Positions 1 to 11,480 are shown, counted from the first letter of the stretch. The stretch is DNA of 64,000 nucleotides from Diphasiastrum complanatum (GCA_029204225.1 CM055095.1:76060896-76124895); one strand, 5' to 3'. A program made the numbers and translations. The notes: generated by a model not told the origin, from the letters alone.

Positions 1-1357
1 GCAAGTTCCAGTGCAAGTCGAAGCGGCACCCTGACGGACAAATCACCTCGACGGCTTGAGCCATGGGCCACATACACGCAAAAGGGAAATACAAGTGGAG
101 GCCAAAAAGTGCTTAACAAAAATACCCTACCTAAAAGTGGTAGGAGTTGACCACAAGTAGCAATGAGGACCACCCAATTAAGAAGAGTAATCAAGAGAAG
201 TACTTACCATTTACACCACCAACAGGTGCAAAAGAGAAAAGTGACTCACACATGTGGTACCCTTGTACCCATGACCCCAATCCATCTTTTCCAAAAGGGG
301 AAGGGTACCCCTTGTGGTCAAATCACAACTAAGAGCCATGTACAAGAGAGGACACTTTTCGATATGGCATTCTGAAGGGGAAGGTGTGAGAGGTGCCTAT
401 AAAGGGAGAGGCTTCTTTTTGCATTCACGTGGAAGGATGAGTAGATGGGAGAGGGTTTTTCCTTTATATATAGATTGAGAGGTTGGTTGTAAAAGAATGG
501 TCATTGTGTTGGTTGTGTGAGAGAATGAATAGGAAAGAAGTTGGAAAGCAAACGATTGGTTGTGTGGCTGAGATGCCTTGGTTGTTGCTTGTTGTGAGGG
601 TTTGAGAGAGAATGTAGAATGGAGAGTGTGAGAGTGTTGCATGCTAATGAGTGTCATGGTTGAGAAGATGGCTTTGTGGAAGTGAGGTTAGTAATGGATT
701 GTTGAGAGGAGAATTTGTGGTATGTGTAGTGAGCATGAGTGTTGTTGAGAAGATGTTTTTCTTTTTGTTCTTTAGATGGGTTTGATAAGAGGTGTGTATT
801 TTAGAGAGAAAGCTCCTTTGTTTGAAAGGATGAGGGTTTAAAAAGAGGTTGTTTTTGTTCTGAGGTTGGTTGTGAGAGGCGTGATCCAAAGTTTTGGAAA
901 GTGAATGTAGGTAATGGAGGGAGTGGGCTCTTTGATCGCATGAGAGATGAATTGTTGTGTTACAAAGAAATGTAACCGAGGTCATAAGAGAATAATAAGG
1001 TGTGTGCCTTGAAGCGGCTGTCATCTTCATGTGTGGATCTTATTACCTGCAATATTTGAAGTTGATTCTTAGAGTGCGGGTGTAGTTCCACACCTGACCA
1101 ATTGGTGTTTCCACTTGAAGCGCAACTGAAACCAATGTTGAAGCATCCCAGGGCATTCACAACTGTCCACTTGTAGATACAGTTGTTTTGGTGGGGAGCC
1201 CAGCTCTATAGCCATGAACTCAGCACTCCATCAGCTGCTTAGTTCGGTTCTGGCCATAGCACCCTGAGACCAGCGGACTATTTAGTGTGTGGGACAAATA
1301 TTGTAGCTTGAAAGCCAGACCATCGCTGCTATGCACCTACTGATACGGTTTTATTGT
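1..1357 (+). repeat. LTR-like repeat, copy 1 (window starts inside it)
   Basis: The first 420 bases or so match 46,720-47,165 in the same orientation, with many small differences. At the second site the sequence lies downstream of a copia internal region and its polypurine tract, so this is best read as part of a copia LTR. A TATA-like motif (CCTATAAAGGGAG) near 395 could be the LTR promoter. Beyond about 420 the similarity fades and no coding region is recognised; the short open frames here have no family features. The right edge is set by the start of a different LTR-type repeat at 1358. It is an old, incomplete fossil. Confidence 0.5.
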
Positions 1358-1832
1358 TGATGTATAATTTGCATTTACTTTAAAAAGAATGGAATTCTTT
1401 TTGTTTGAAAGAGAGAGTGCATATCTAGTTATTACAAACTTAGTTGGAACTCTCAAAGTATTTTCAGTTTGTTGGCCTTGCCTTGCAAAGGCAATTATAC
1501 TCTATCTTGAAGTTGGTCAATGGAGTTTGGAAGAAAGTCAATATATTGGATTGATCCCTGCTAGGTACTATACGGACTGTACTACTCAGGCACGTGTGAG
1601 ATCACCAAAATTTGAATGGTTGGCGTTTGTCCAAGGTAGATCCAAATTGAGTGCTTGATAGCTTGTTGGAAAGCTAGTGGAGTGTAATTTCTAGTGCAAT
1701 TGATTTCACATCAATTGGATCAAAAGTTATAGACTTTTGAATCAAGGTGGGTAGGGCACCCAACCTGGTTGGACACATTTTGTTTGACTCATATCTTGCT
1801 TGTTTGATCCAAAAACTCAAGAAAAAGCTTGC
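1358..1832 (+). repeat. LTR fragment, inverted twin of 29,163-29,636
   Basis: About 475 bases starting TGATGTATAATTTGC are nearly identical (about 99% by eye) to the reverse complement of 29,163-29,636. The twin sits at the 5' side of a minus-strand copia element, so this is probably a solo LTR piece of the same family. An 89-codon open frame inside is shared by both copies, but it is just LTR sequence without protein features. The near identity indicates a recent copy. Confidence 0.6.
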
Positions 1833-2572
1833 CAATCTTGTCTAGTTGAGATCTAGACAATTTTTTGAGGTCATAGTCACATGGTTTCATGCAATTCAAT
1901 TGTATTTGAGTCATTTGCGAATGTTTCAAGTGCTTTTTGTGTGCTTGAGTCAAGTTGACCCAAAGTTTTTCCTTGCTCCATCTCTGAATGAGAGTTTGAT
2001 CTAGTTTAAGAGAGATTGGTAAAGCTAGTGAGGTAGATCTCACACCTAGTTGCAAGATCTCAAATAGGAGTTGGTAGTGTCAAAAATCAAAGAAATTGAG
2101 ATGTGCAACGGAAGTGGAGCAGGTGGTCGATGGATCGGGAGTGTAACAGTTACCAGCAATGCATTCAAGAGGAAATCGAGTACCAAATGTGCAATAGAAC
2201 AACAATGTAGAAAAAAATTTGCACTCTGATAATTATCAAAAACGTGAGTACACGAGCTTGAAGTTGGCGCAAATAAGTAGGCGCAAAAACGGCTTCAGCT
2301 GAGTTCGTTGATGATAACTTAAAAACTCGAAAAACTGAACTTGACTATTTACAACATAACGCCTGCAGGATGATAACCTGATCAGTGCGTTGACTCCAAT
2401 GCAGATCTTCTTTGATGATTGGAAGTCAGATGATCAATACATTGAAAACTGACATTAATCTACTTAATTAACTACATCCATCCTGTAGTAGGTAGCCGTC
2501 ATTTTACAATGAATGTATGTACAAGATTAGGTGGACTGTTAGCGTCGCGACGCGACATATTCCTGACAGTAT
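1833..2572. other. Spacer, no gene recognised
   Basis: AT-rich sequence continuing from the LTR fragment. An 88-codon minus-strand frame (1,789-2,055) spans the edge of the LTR piece and shows no recognisable domain. Nothing else can be supported. Confidence 0.5.
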
Positions 2573-2890
2573 CGAAAATTTACAAAGACTCGAGAATATA
2601 CAAAGACTCGAAAAATATACACTGACTTGAAAATTACAATGACTCAAAAAATTACGGATTTTTCGAGTTGATCCCGTTTCAAAAAATTCTGATTTTGAGT
2701 CTCGAAAAAATTACGGATTTTTCGAGTCGATACGGTATTGGAGAATTCTGACTTTTGGATATCGAAAAATCTCGAATTTTTCGAGTTGATTCAATATCGG
2801 AAAATTCTAACTTTTGGATATCAAAAAATCTCCAATTTTTTGAGTCGATACAGTATCAAAAAATTCTGAAAAATGCGAGTCGAGTTTCTA
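2573..2890 (+). repeat. Tandem repeats: short units then about 60-bp units
   Basis: About four short units containing TACAAAGACTCGA (2,573-2,655) are followed by about four units of 59-60 bases. Each long unit carries ATTTTTCGAGT, a TCGATACGG-like middle and an AAATTCTGA end. Units differ at several positions, so the array is not very young. A 61-codon frame runs through it only because the period is close to a multiple of three. Confidence 0.75.
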
Positions 2891-2944
2891 CTATAAAAAA
2901 ATTTCGAGCCTTCCTTCTTTTTTGTGTTTTTCAAGGATAGGTAT

Positions 2945-3944
2945 AAACAAGGTTTTCCAAGAACAAAAAGGGCCACTTCCTTGCCTAAGCATGTTCGCTA
3001 ATTAGGATCAATTAACTCGTTAACTGTCCTATGTGGCAGTTCACCCTAGGTTTATCATGGATTAACTCACATTTAAATAGGCTCTATTGAATCTAGTCTA
3101 ATATAGCAAGGACAAATGACTTTAATATAGCCTGAAATTTTTAATCCAATATGTTCTTCACTTTTCAAAGCCTTCAAAAGTCGGCTTTTATAACTCGGAA
3201 TGAAAATAAATAAATAAAGAGGGCCCAATATCTCTCTAGGCCCCCATTTTGAAATAAAATTCAAAAAATAAAAAACAAGGGGGAGGGGGGATGGGGGTAC
3301 AAACCTCCCCTTCCCTTTGCTACCCCCCCCCCCCCCCCCCCCCCCTTTGTCCTTTACCTCTCCCCCAGGCACGTTGCCCCAACCCCCTCCCTTCGGACCA
3401 CTGGGCCCGCCGTTGGGCGCCTAGAGCCCAAATTGGTTCAATTACAACCCCCCTCCCCCGGGTCGCACCTGTCTGGACAGGCCCGAGCGAGGGGGGTGGG
3501 TGGTGGAGGCATGCGCTTAGCGCGCGCCCATGCAGACCAACAACCCGATGTGGAAACTGTCCACGTAGGGCCGCGTGGGCGCACGCTAAGTGCGTGTGCT
3601 TCTACCACCCACCCCCCTCCCTCGGGCACCCAGAGAGATATTGGGCCCCCTCTTTTTAAATTCTAAGTTATAAAAGCCGACTTTTGAAGGCTTTGAAAAG
3701 AGAACATATCGGATTTAAAACTAAAATTTGAGACTTGTCATAGCATTTTTATTATGGGTTGAGAAAGTAGAGTTAGAGAAGGGTTAGTGGTGGGATTTGA
3801 AGATCTAATTTGCACCACTAGATATGCCATGTCATATGGACCATTCCATCTTAGTTGTCATTCTCTTATTGGTACACATGTCATCATTAACACTTATTAT
3901 AATTAGTGAAGAGGCCCTTTTTGAGTCTAAAAAAGGGCCCTAAT
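2945..3944. mobile_element. GC-rich foldback element, copy A
   Basis: A roughly 1-kb element with terminal and subterminal inverted repeats. The left arm around 3,165-3,250 (CTTTTCAAAGCC, AAGTCGGCTTTTATAA, CCCAATATCTCTCT) recurs inverted around 3,630-3,710. The right end is AAAAAGGGCCCTAAT at about 3,944; the left end is more diverged. The core (3,290-3,640) is very GC-rich, contains a 23-base C run (about 3,323-3,345) and a smaller inner palindrome around AGCGCGCGCCC and GGGCGCACGCT. A second copy lies at 52,740-53,587. There is no transposase, so it is non-autonomous. A clear target-site duplication was not found, which leaves the superfamily open (Mutator-like or foldback). Confidence 0.65.
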
Positions 3945-5640
3945 CAGTGTGCATTTTGTGAAGACTAGTGTTAATCACTATTCAACAAATATAGTTTGTT
4001 GTTTTCCATGCATCCATTATCACTTATATGTGGATTAGTTGGGCCCTTACCCAAGGGCCAAACCTAAAAAGTTGAGACTGCCTTCACTTGTTATCCTTTA
4101 ATGTTGACTTTTTTCTAAACTCCATTGACCAACCTCAACACATAGTATTACGTTTCCAAGGCAAGGCCAAAATTTGATGTATTAAGAATCAGCAGTTTTT
4201 GTAGTTGGAGTTGTGTCGATTTATCTTGTTAACATTAAAAATAGCTCTATTTTTAGGGAGTGTTAAAAGATTAAAGTCAAATTACAATTTTACCTTCAGT
4301 AGACATGGTTGCCAACAGCCAGGTAGTCAGGACACTTGGTCGGCCAACGACTACTCTAACCACACATGGGTTGCCTAGGAAAATATATGTAGAGTTTTGT
4401 AAAGGTACTGATACATTGAGGAGCTTATCGTTGTGTGGAAATATTATGGTTCAAAATTATGTCTGATTGATGATTATTTGTGCATCTCTACAATCAGTTT
4501 ATTATTTTGTGACTTGTAACTGTACAAAAATGTGGTCTTCTATAAAGTGATATAACTCTTGATACATGTCATCATTTGATTCAGGGGCTGCTATAAATGA
4601 AAATCCTTTTGTGGTTACATCATTGCAGATAGATAGACTACGTATGCAATTATGCCAAATGTTGTGCTTGGTTTGTCTGTTGATAATAAGACCTGATTAT
4701 TTTGCACTAAACCAAATAGAAAATTGATCGATATGCTAGTTGACACTACGCTATCGACAGTGTGCACTCGTGCTCACGGAGAGAGACCCACATTAGGGAT
4801 TACAGCAACGATCATTTTTTCCTTTTTCTTCATGAAAAAGGAGATGTCTCCCATAGGGAATCTGTGCCTTCAAAGGTTATACATGCACCTTCCGGGATGT
4901 GGAAGATGCATGTAAAACAATTTTACTTTTTTTTACATGACCTTTTGCGTGGAAGGTGCATGTAAAAAAACATATAACAAGAAAAGGGTTAAAAAAAGTT
5001 TTTCACGTCGAGGAAGATCCACCCCCTCGACAGTTTTGTCGTGGGAAGGGCCTTCCACCTTGAACTACCAACCTCGGCTGAAGGCCCTTCCCTGGAACGG
5101 CCTCTAAGGACGACCTTCCCTCCCCCCATAACCTAATCTGGTGCACATCCAAAACTTGTTGAAAGTGATGGCCAATATTTGGTTGTGCCAAAAACCACTT
5201 GTAGGCACTCCTTACACCATTGCCAATGCCAAGAAATAGCCTACGGTCATAAGGCCCCCCCTACGTATAGCTTTTGTGAAAAAAATGCTAAAATATAAAA
5301 TATGACTATTTTTAGTTGATTTTTAGACAATGCGCAGATTATAAGTATGGTGGAGGGCCATATTCGAGGGCCTTCCTCGCAGGGAGGGCCCTTGTAAGAG
5401 GGCGAGAGCCCGAGGGCAAGGCCCCGACTTGCAAAGAAGGCCCCAGGTCCACGAAACTTCCACGATGTAATGCAAGGTGAGAAGGTGGAGAGAGAACGCA
5501 CATTCCGGAAAGAGAACACACATTCTATAGAGAGAGAATGCACGTTCTAGAGAGAGAACGATAGATTCCGGAGGAAAGAGAAAGGTGAATGCAAATGAAA
5601 ATATCTCAACAAGGCAAATGCCTTTAACACCACAGAATCA
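3945..5640. other. Spacer with GC-rich patches, no gene recognised
   Basis: Non-coding in appearance. At 4,890-4,970 a motif like GGAAGATGCATGTAAAA occurs twice. At 5,030-5,120 and 5,345-5,450 there are GC-rich stretches with many AGGGCCTTCC-type words in both orientations, which may be another degraded foldback element. At 5,490-5,560 the word GAGAGAACGCACATTC recurs three or four times. Open frames here lack protein-like composition. Confidence 0.5.
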
Positions 5641-6079
5641 AACAAGAGTTGATTCATGCCAAGCAAGGCAAACAAAAGATAATGTTTCCTTTGCCCATCT
5701 ATTTTCAAACAGCTTGTAAAGGGTAGTCAAATATATAAATTTTTGATCAGCCCAGTCCAAACCTACGCTATCCACCTCAGAAAGCATACAAAGCTTTTGG
5801 CATTTTCAATGCAAACAAGCATGAAGAATACAAGTTCAATACTGTACATAATCTGCATAGCATAAAAAACCGAGAGCACCCACTCGTATTAAGATCAGCT
5901 GAATAGAAAATGGGCACATCAACTTCTGTGACTATAACAACTGAATAATATGCAGGCCAAAGACAGACTACAAAACCTTTTACGATGTACACCCAAACAC
6001 ACAATTTACAAAACCAGAAACTTGACTGAAAAGAACTAAGTTTCTCTAGTACTAAACAGTTCATGCTCTGGAGCAAGCC

Positions 6080-7534
6080 TTACATGTCCTGATTTTCATC
6101 AGATTTTCTGAGTGCAACTAAGCTTGCTTGGCCTGCCCTTTGGAACCAGGTGTTAAAAGCTGACACAAGATGAGGGCAATCATCCACATTGCGCGTAGCA
6201 AAGCTCAGACACTGCTGGAGCAACTCTTGTGCATCAGTGATTGGAAGAGTCATAATCAGTTGCAAGAAAGCGACTTCTAATTCTTGATGTAGTTGTTTGT
6301 TACAAGAATTACCAGAACCCGAATTGTTTACATTCTCTCGAGATGTAACAAGCACAGGCAACCAATCCCTTGCCAACTTCTTCCTCACATCACGTGAAGT
6401 TAAGATATTGCCAGCAACCATAGCATTCAAGAGCCTGCTTGTGCAACGGAGTAGAACTGCTGGCAAACCAGGGACATTATTTCGCCAAACATCGTCACTG
6501 AAAGCTCTTTTAAGATTGGCAGTGAAAGCTCTTTGTTCACTCCACTCCATAACTGCAGTTTCTGCCACTCTTAGTTCAATCATTCGTTCTACCAACCAAA
6601 GTAAGTGGCGTCCACTAACAACTGCTGTGTGTAAATTTTGGCGCTGCATAGCCTCAATCTCATCATGGCGGCCTCGCACATTTGGACTAGTATATTCCTC
6701 CACCGAGTCTTTCACAATCTTGAGGCTGTTTGCAAAGGCTTTATTGAGAACAAGCCTGACAGTATCTCTAGAAGGAAAATTACAGAGGATTTTAGCTACA
6801 AATGCTTTCACAGATGCTGCATTTTGGTGGTTATGAGTAGCAGCATACACTAACTCATTCAACATGTCTTCCAGTGCAGAATCCTTCACAGGAGATAGTC
6901 TAGCAAGCAAATCTTCAGATTCTTCCAGCTGCAATAAAATGACAATCTGCTTAATTTGAGCTTCTTCTTCCTTACTCCATGGCACTGCCTCCAAAAATCT
7001 GACACATGCTGTGATGCATTCATCGAACAATAATTCAGCTGCAACAGGAAGAATTGAGAGAGCCGTCTGCACATCCATAATAACCCCTGCAAAGTCCTTG
7101 GTGTACAGCAAATGAAACGTGTTGATGTATGTCTCCAAAGCTTCTAACGAAGGCACACACATCTGTAGGACAAATGGCTTCAGTGACTGACGTTGTTCAT
7201 CGCTAACTTCATGAGCGAGCCCCTTCTCTTGCCATCTATCTGAAAAAAGGGCTGCAAAATAGCGACATTGGACCAATATCTCCGTGTGCAGGTGTACTTC
7301 AAGCTCCAACTCATTAGGCCCAGAAGAAAAATCTAGCTCATCAGCATGCTTAGCTACTAGGTGTACCACAACATCACTCGTTTTTTCATCATCAAAACAA
7401 AGTATTTCTAATTTAACTGGCTTCTCATCATCCTCCGAGTGGGGGAGGTCTGTCTTTGAGTTAGAAAGATATGATTCATCACTTTTATTTATGATACTAC
7501 AGTAAACTCGCTGCTTCTTACTAGGTGGCTGCAT
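6080..7534 (-). CDS. BTB/POZ domain protein, plant At1g63850-like family
   Basis: An intact single-exon gene of 484 codons. The N-terminus is hydrophilic and carries a KKQR basic cluster. A BTB/POZ fold follows at about residues 45-170, recognisable from the DVVVHLV strand, the ELEVHLHTEILVQCRYFAALFSD-type core (read in pieces: HTEIL, YFAALFSDRW) and LEALETYINTFHLLYT. The helical C-terminal two thirds contain the plant signature of this family: CVRFLEAVPWS, EEEAQIKQ, then blocks around WLVERMIELRVAE and the DCPHL near the end. Members are of similar length. BTB proteins of this type are presumed substrate adaptors for cullin-3 ubiquitin ligases, but the family is little characterised. No close neighbour gene is seen; the 5' flank carries a tandem duplication and the 3' flank (5,650-6,079) reads as UTR. 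The start was chosen as the first ATG of the open frame; the residues after it are low complexity, so a slightly later start is possible. Confidence 0.9.
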   Translation of the reverse strand: MQPPSKKQRVYCSIINKSDESYLSNSKTDLPHSEDDEKPVKLEILCFDDEKTSDVVVHLVAKHADELDFSSGPNELELEVHLHTEILVQCRYFAALFSDRWQEKGLAHEVSDEQRQSLKPFVLQMCVPSLEALETYINTFHLLYTKDFAGVIMDVQTALSILPVAAELLFDECITACVRFLEAVPWSKEEEAQIKQIVILLQLEESEDLLARLSPVKDSALEDMLNELVYAATHNHQNAASVKAFVAKILCNFPSRDTVRLVLNKAFANSLKIVKDSVEEYTSPNVRGRHDEIEAMQRQNLHTAVVSGRHLLWLVERMIELRVAETAVMEWSEQRAFTANLKRAFSDDVWRNNVPGLPAVLLRCTSRLLNAMVAGNILTSRDVRKKLARDWLPVLVTSRENVNNSGSGNSCNKQLHQELEVAFLQLIMTLPITDAQELLQQCLSFATRNVDDCPHLVSAFNTWFQRAGQASLVALRKSDENQDM

Positions 7535-7639
7535 CGTAAATCGAAGCTTCAGTCGATGGCAACATCCACCTTTGATCTGATGATCACTGGGTTCATGTTA
7601 ACCCGCTTCTGCCACACATCACTAATTACATGGTAAGAT

Positions 7640-7945
7640 TAAAAATCTGGATTTGCTTTGTTATAACTACTGGCCTACTTGTATCCTTCCTTCATTGAGT
7701 AACCACTCTCCTTCGACTATGGCCGGATGAGATTTGATTCAAACCATCAAATATCGAGCCCTTGCCTGGAAGTTGTAATGGAGACCTTTGCAAATCTGGA
7801 TTGCTTTGTTATATTTACCGGCGTACTCATCTCCTTCCTTTGTTGAGTAACCACTCTCTTCTTCAACCACAGCCTGTTGAGAATTATACCACACTATCAA
7901 ATATCAAACCCTTGCTTGCAAGCTGTAGTGAAGACCTTCACAAAC
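7640..7945 (-). repeat. About 150-bp tandem duplication upstream of the BTB gene
   Basis: Two adjacent units (about 7,640-7,790 and 7,791-7,945) share AAATCTGGAT, GAGTAACCACTCTC and ATCAAATATC in the same order, at about 80-85% identity by eye. They lie 105-410 bases upstream of the BTB start codon, within the likely promoter or 5' UTR, and could duplicate regulatory sequence. No effect can be read from the sequence. Confidence 0.7.
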
Positions 7946-8185
7946 GTTGGTCATAAGACCATCTTTCCTACCGGGACTCAAAATGATATGACAGATTCTA
8001 GTGTAGAGCTCAAATAGAACAATGTAAGCTGCACAATTATTTTTTCATTTTAAAATTATAGGGTTAGAAAGCTCTTAAGTTGACCCACAACCTTTTAGAA
8101 CATAGTAAATCATTCCCAGATCCTTAGATATGTCATGCATCATCGAAGAGTAAGTTAAGTCTCACATAGAAAAAAAATCAGTTGC

Positions 8186-10360
8186 CAGGGTACAGGAATG
8201 TAATGGGAACGTGACCCCTGAGAACCGGAACATTTTCGGGAACTTGGGGAACGTGGTAAAACCATGTCACTAATTTTGAAGTTTGAAAAAATAAGAAAAA
8301 ACAATAAAAACTTGAAAAGTTTTAGAACAAACTTCCAAGTTCAAGGACTCAAGCGTCTATTTATAGATAATAGGCATAGAAACTTGAAAATGAAACTTAA
8401 ACACTGAAAGTTGAAATTTATAGCATGAAACATATCAGCTGAATGTTCAGTGCAAAAAACAATTCACATTTTAAAATTTTGTACCGTTTCCATTAACTTC
8501 TACAGCAGATTACAATAGATATCAATAAACAAGTCTGGTTGTTGAAGGCTCAAATGGATGCCAAATCTAAAATCTACGATCTATCAAGAATATAAAAGTG
8601 TACTATGATCTGTGCATCAGTGGCAGATTCTAACGTTCTGACATTCTCATAATCTGCACCCTCTGCTCTCTCACTATCAACAAACCTTGCAGGCTCAAAA
8701 ACAATAAATCGGTCCTTAGCGAACTCCCCGCTGATGATGTTAAGAAGTCGCAAGTTTACATTTACAAAGACTAAATCATTCATCTTCGTAGTCCCAAGAC
8801 AGTTCCTCTTCTTGAAAGCACTGAATGAGCTCCATATGCATTCACGAGGGGGAGATCTAGCTCCCTGGCTTCGGATGCCAATGGCTAGCCTTTGCAGCTC
8901 TGTGGTGTCAGCTCCATAACCCTCCCACCATAAAGCTGATGCCACTACAAACTTGTCACGCGAGGTTGTCAGCATATCCAAAGAGACCTTGCTTATTCCT
9001 ATAGAAGCCAAGTTGATCCTTTATTCTCCTTTGTATAAGATAAGGCACTAACTTAGAGAGAGTCCTTTCCCACCCTCTTGTCACCCGTCCATCACTTTCC
9101 TGGCCCTTACTCTGAAATTTGGGTTCTAAAACCAATTCTGTTGCATGCTGAGGTGAGTGTTAGCTGTGCCACCGTCACCGGCATAGCTCTCACAGCTGCT
9201 CATATCTATCAACATCAAGCTTAGTCCTTTGGATGTGCTCTACCATTTTGTACAAGCCCTCATTCATATACCTTGCCAATGCAAGGCTCATCACCATCTA
9301 CAAGTCTCTATAGCTAGGCGGGTCATATGTAAGGCCAAAGCTTGCAATCTCGTGCACCAATTCTGTAAAATAAGGAGTCAGAGATATTGAATGAAAAGGC
9401 ATTGATGTTAAAAACTCTAGCTACTGCAACATCTACCTATGCCCTTCTGCCTGGATGCCATGTAGCAGCAAGAGTCGCCTGCCTACCACATGGAGTCACT
9501 GAAATGTGTGCATGTGGATGGATAGGCTGAAGAGCATCATTCCTGGAGAAAGAAGCAATGGTTGAGCCCGATGAAATTGGTATTGCTATTATAGATGGAG
9601 TGGTGCGAGCTGCGGGAGCAAGAGGTCGTGGCACATGTGGAACGTCCAAGGGTGTTGCAAAAGTAGCAAGGGCAGCCCTCTTCGCCTTTTCAATAAGAGG
9701 ACAAAAATTGATCCCTTACCCCTTCTCTCCAAGAAGATGGGCAGGAACTCTATTGGTACCTCCACTCTTCTTGTTTGCACTTTCATTTTCTTGCCCTTCC
9801 CTTGCTGGCAACCTTGCTAGCAACCTCTACTTCTTCCCACCATTTTGATGCTAAGGCTGAAGTTGACATCTTCAAATTTCAGTGTGAGGCAGCTATGAAG
9901 TCTGAGGCAGTAGCAGGATTCAAGAACTCGGAGCAATAGGAGTATTACTAGACTGCAAGCGTGCAGAGATTTAAGAAGCACTGGAGCATGCGGTTGCAGG
10001 GGGGCATCTTACAGGCAGCCAGCTGTCAGAATTGGCATGTATCATGTTCTAGCCTGAGAGAGGTGTAGCATGCTCACTGAGAAGCAGGCATGATGGAGGG
10101 GGGGGGAATGACGATCTTCAATCAGGCCACCAGCAATGACTGAGGGGGCAGAATCAGGCAGCAAGTGAAAGCAGGTATCCACGATAGAGGGCGAAACCAG
10201 GCAACCAGCCAGCTGTTATGGGTTCCAGCCGGGTCTAGGAATGCGCCCCAAACTTTTTTTTAAAAAGGATTTTTTTCCGATTTCCAGCCCATCGGGGCAC
10301 AGGGGGTGGGAACACCTGAGACCGCGTTCCCAATGCTACAGGAACATTCCCAGGCATTCC
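8186..10360 (-). mobile_element. Degraded hAT-superfamily DNA transposon
   Basis: The left edge has CAGGGTACAGG followed by repeated GGGAACG-type words (8,186-8,260). The right part (10,300-10,360) has the inverse CGTTCCCAATG and GGAACATTCCC words, as in hAT subterminal repeats. Between them lie minus-strand remnants of a hAT transposase. Target-site duplications were not found, so the edges are approximate. Around 9,437-9,850 the sequence is coding-like but not recognised. A low-complexity end with long A tracts extends to about 10,560. Confidence 0.55.
8574..9370 (-). pseudogene. hAT transposase fragment with dimerisation domain
   Basis: The open part (8,574-9,011) encodes the hAT C-terminal dimerisation region: ALWWEGYG, TELQRLAIGIRSQ, ECIWSSFSAF, then KMNDLVFVNVNLRL. 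These match the usual order WW..YG, LQ.LA..ILSQ, ER.WS.F and LNDLVFV in plant hAT proteins. Upstream, at about 9,200-9,360, the minus strand reads FGLTYDPPSYRDL in another segment, which fits the conserved PPSY..LR block of the N-terminal half. Most of the catalytic region between them is missing and there are stops, so this is a dead copy. BED zinc-finger residues were not recognised. Confidence 0.7.
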
Positions 10361-11480
10361 CTTGTGGGTGGCTTAAAAAAAACCAGGCAATATGGGTATC
10401 GGTAGAGAGGGGGAAAACAGACGATTACAATTACAGTAGTTTCAGGTCTAATTTCAGTAGTTTCAGAAAAAAAAAAAAATTGGACCTGAAATAAAAGAAA
10501 TTTCTGAAAAGTAAAAAAAAAAAAAATCTTGGCGATTCTGAGCAGCGAATCGCGATTCACGAATTGCTATACCCCCAGAATCGCAATTTGCTGCAACTTT
10601 GGTAGCGGTCTATAGCTCCAGTGCAAGGGGGAGAGGTGGCAGTACCTCTATGGATGGGCAGTAATGTAGTGTTCGTCACTTGATTGTGTCTTAGCAATGA
10701 CCGGAACGACGGATTGTAATAGAAGAGGCTTCCAATACTCGAGCTCTCAAGGACGAGGAGCCACTAGAAGACGAAGATGACAAGAGATCTTGGAAGATGA
10801 ACTGATGATGATGATAGAGCATGCACGTGCGAGCAGGCCTCACAACTTCCACGGGTGACTAGGAGGAGGCTACATTAGGCTTTAGTTTGCCTTGGCCCTG
10901 GAGGCTGGCCAATTTGGCATTTACTATTTAGTATGTAGTATTTAGTATTTAGTATTTAGAATGTCGAATGGGATTTGTATTCAGTAACTCAAGAGTTAAT
11001 ACTTAGAAGTTAGTACTTACTACTTACTGCTTACTACTGTTACCTATGAGTTGTTAGATACCATAACACTCCAAGCAAGAGTCTTTGCTAGATGGAAGGA
11101 GAGATCACAAAAGTAGAACATTCTTTTGATAGCATATCCACCTTAGTCTTGTTGTCACCCCGAAATGATTGCACATAATACTTACCCGTAACAGTAGCCC
11201 TACCACCTCTAGATGTAGGGGGGCCAGCTCCATCTACATGTGGTGTAGATGGGCTAGCCTCTACATCTATGTCACCCTAAGCCGAGGTGGATGCATGCCT
11301 ACTCAAAGAAGCTAAGCCTATTGCAACACATGAAATCAAAAAAACATTTTAGTCACTACATAGTACAAGTGACAATGCAAATTCATCATTCAAACTTCAA
11401 ATATCTGAATAGCTCCTAGCCTCGCAATCCTAGTTGAGATCCTTGGTGGAACTTGTGACCATTGGTCCCATCTCATAGCC
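10361..11480. other. Spacer with simple repeats, no gene recognised
   Basis: At 10,460-10,530 there are A tracts flanked by TTTCAG words. At 10,535-10,590 is a short palindromic GCGAATCGCGATTC patch. At 10,915-11,040 there is a minisatellite of TAGTATTTAG-like words. GAT-rich sequence at 10,740-10,820 could be the acidic tail of an old transposase, but this is not secure. Confidence 0.45.

Noticed and set aside
1389-1658. 89-codon frame present at two loci
   Set aside because: It is shared only because both copies are the same young LTR. There is no domain, and LTRs do not normally encode protein here.
2573-2890. Possible CRISPR array
   Set aside because: The units are directly adjacent without unique spacers, and the setting is a plant genome. 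It is an ordinary tandem repeat.
3291-3666. Pro/Arg-rich and Gly-rich open frames on both strands
   Set aside because: They run through the poly-C, GC-rich core of the foldback element. Composition alone keeps stops out, and the frames share no domain.
6297-6853. 179-codon plus-strand frame and shorter ones opposite the BTB gene
   Set aside because: Antisense shadows of the conserved BTB coding sequence, without protein features.
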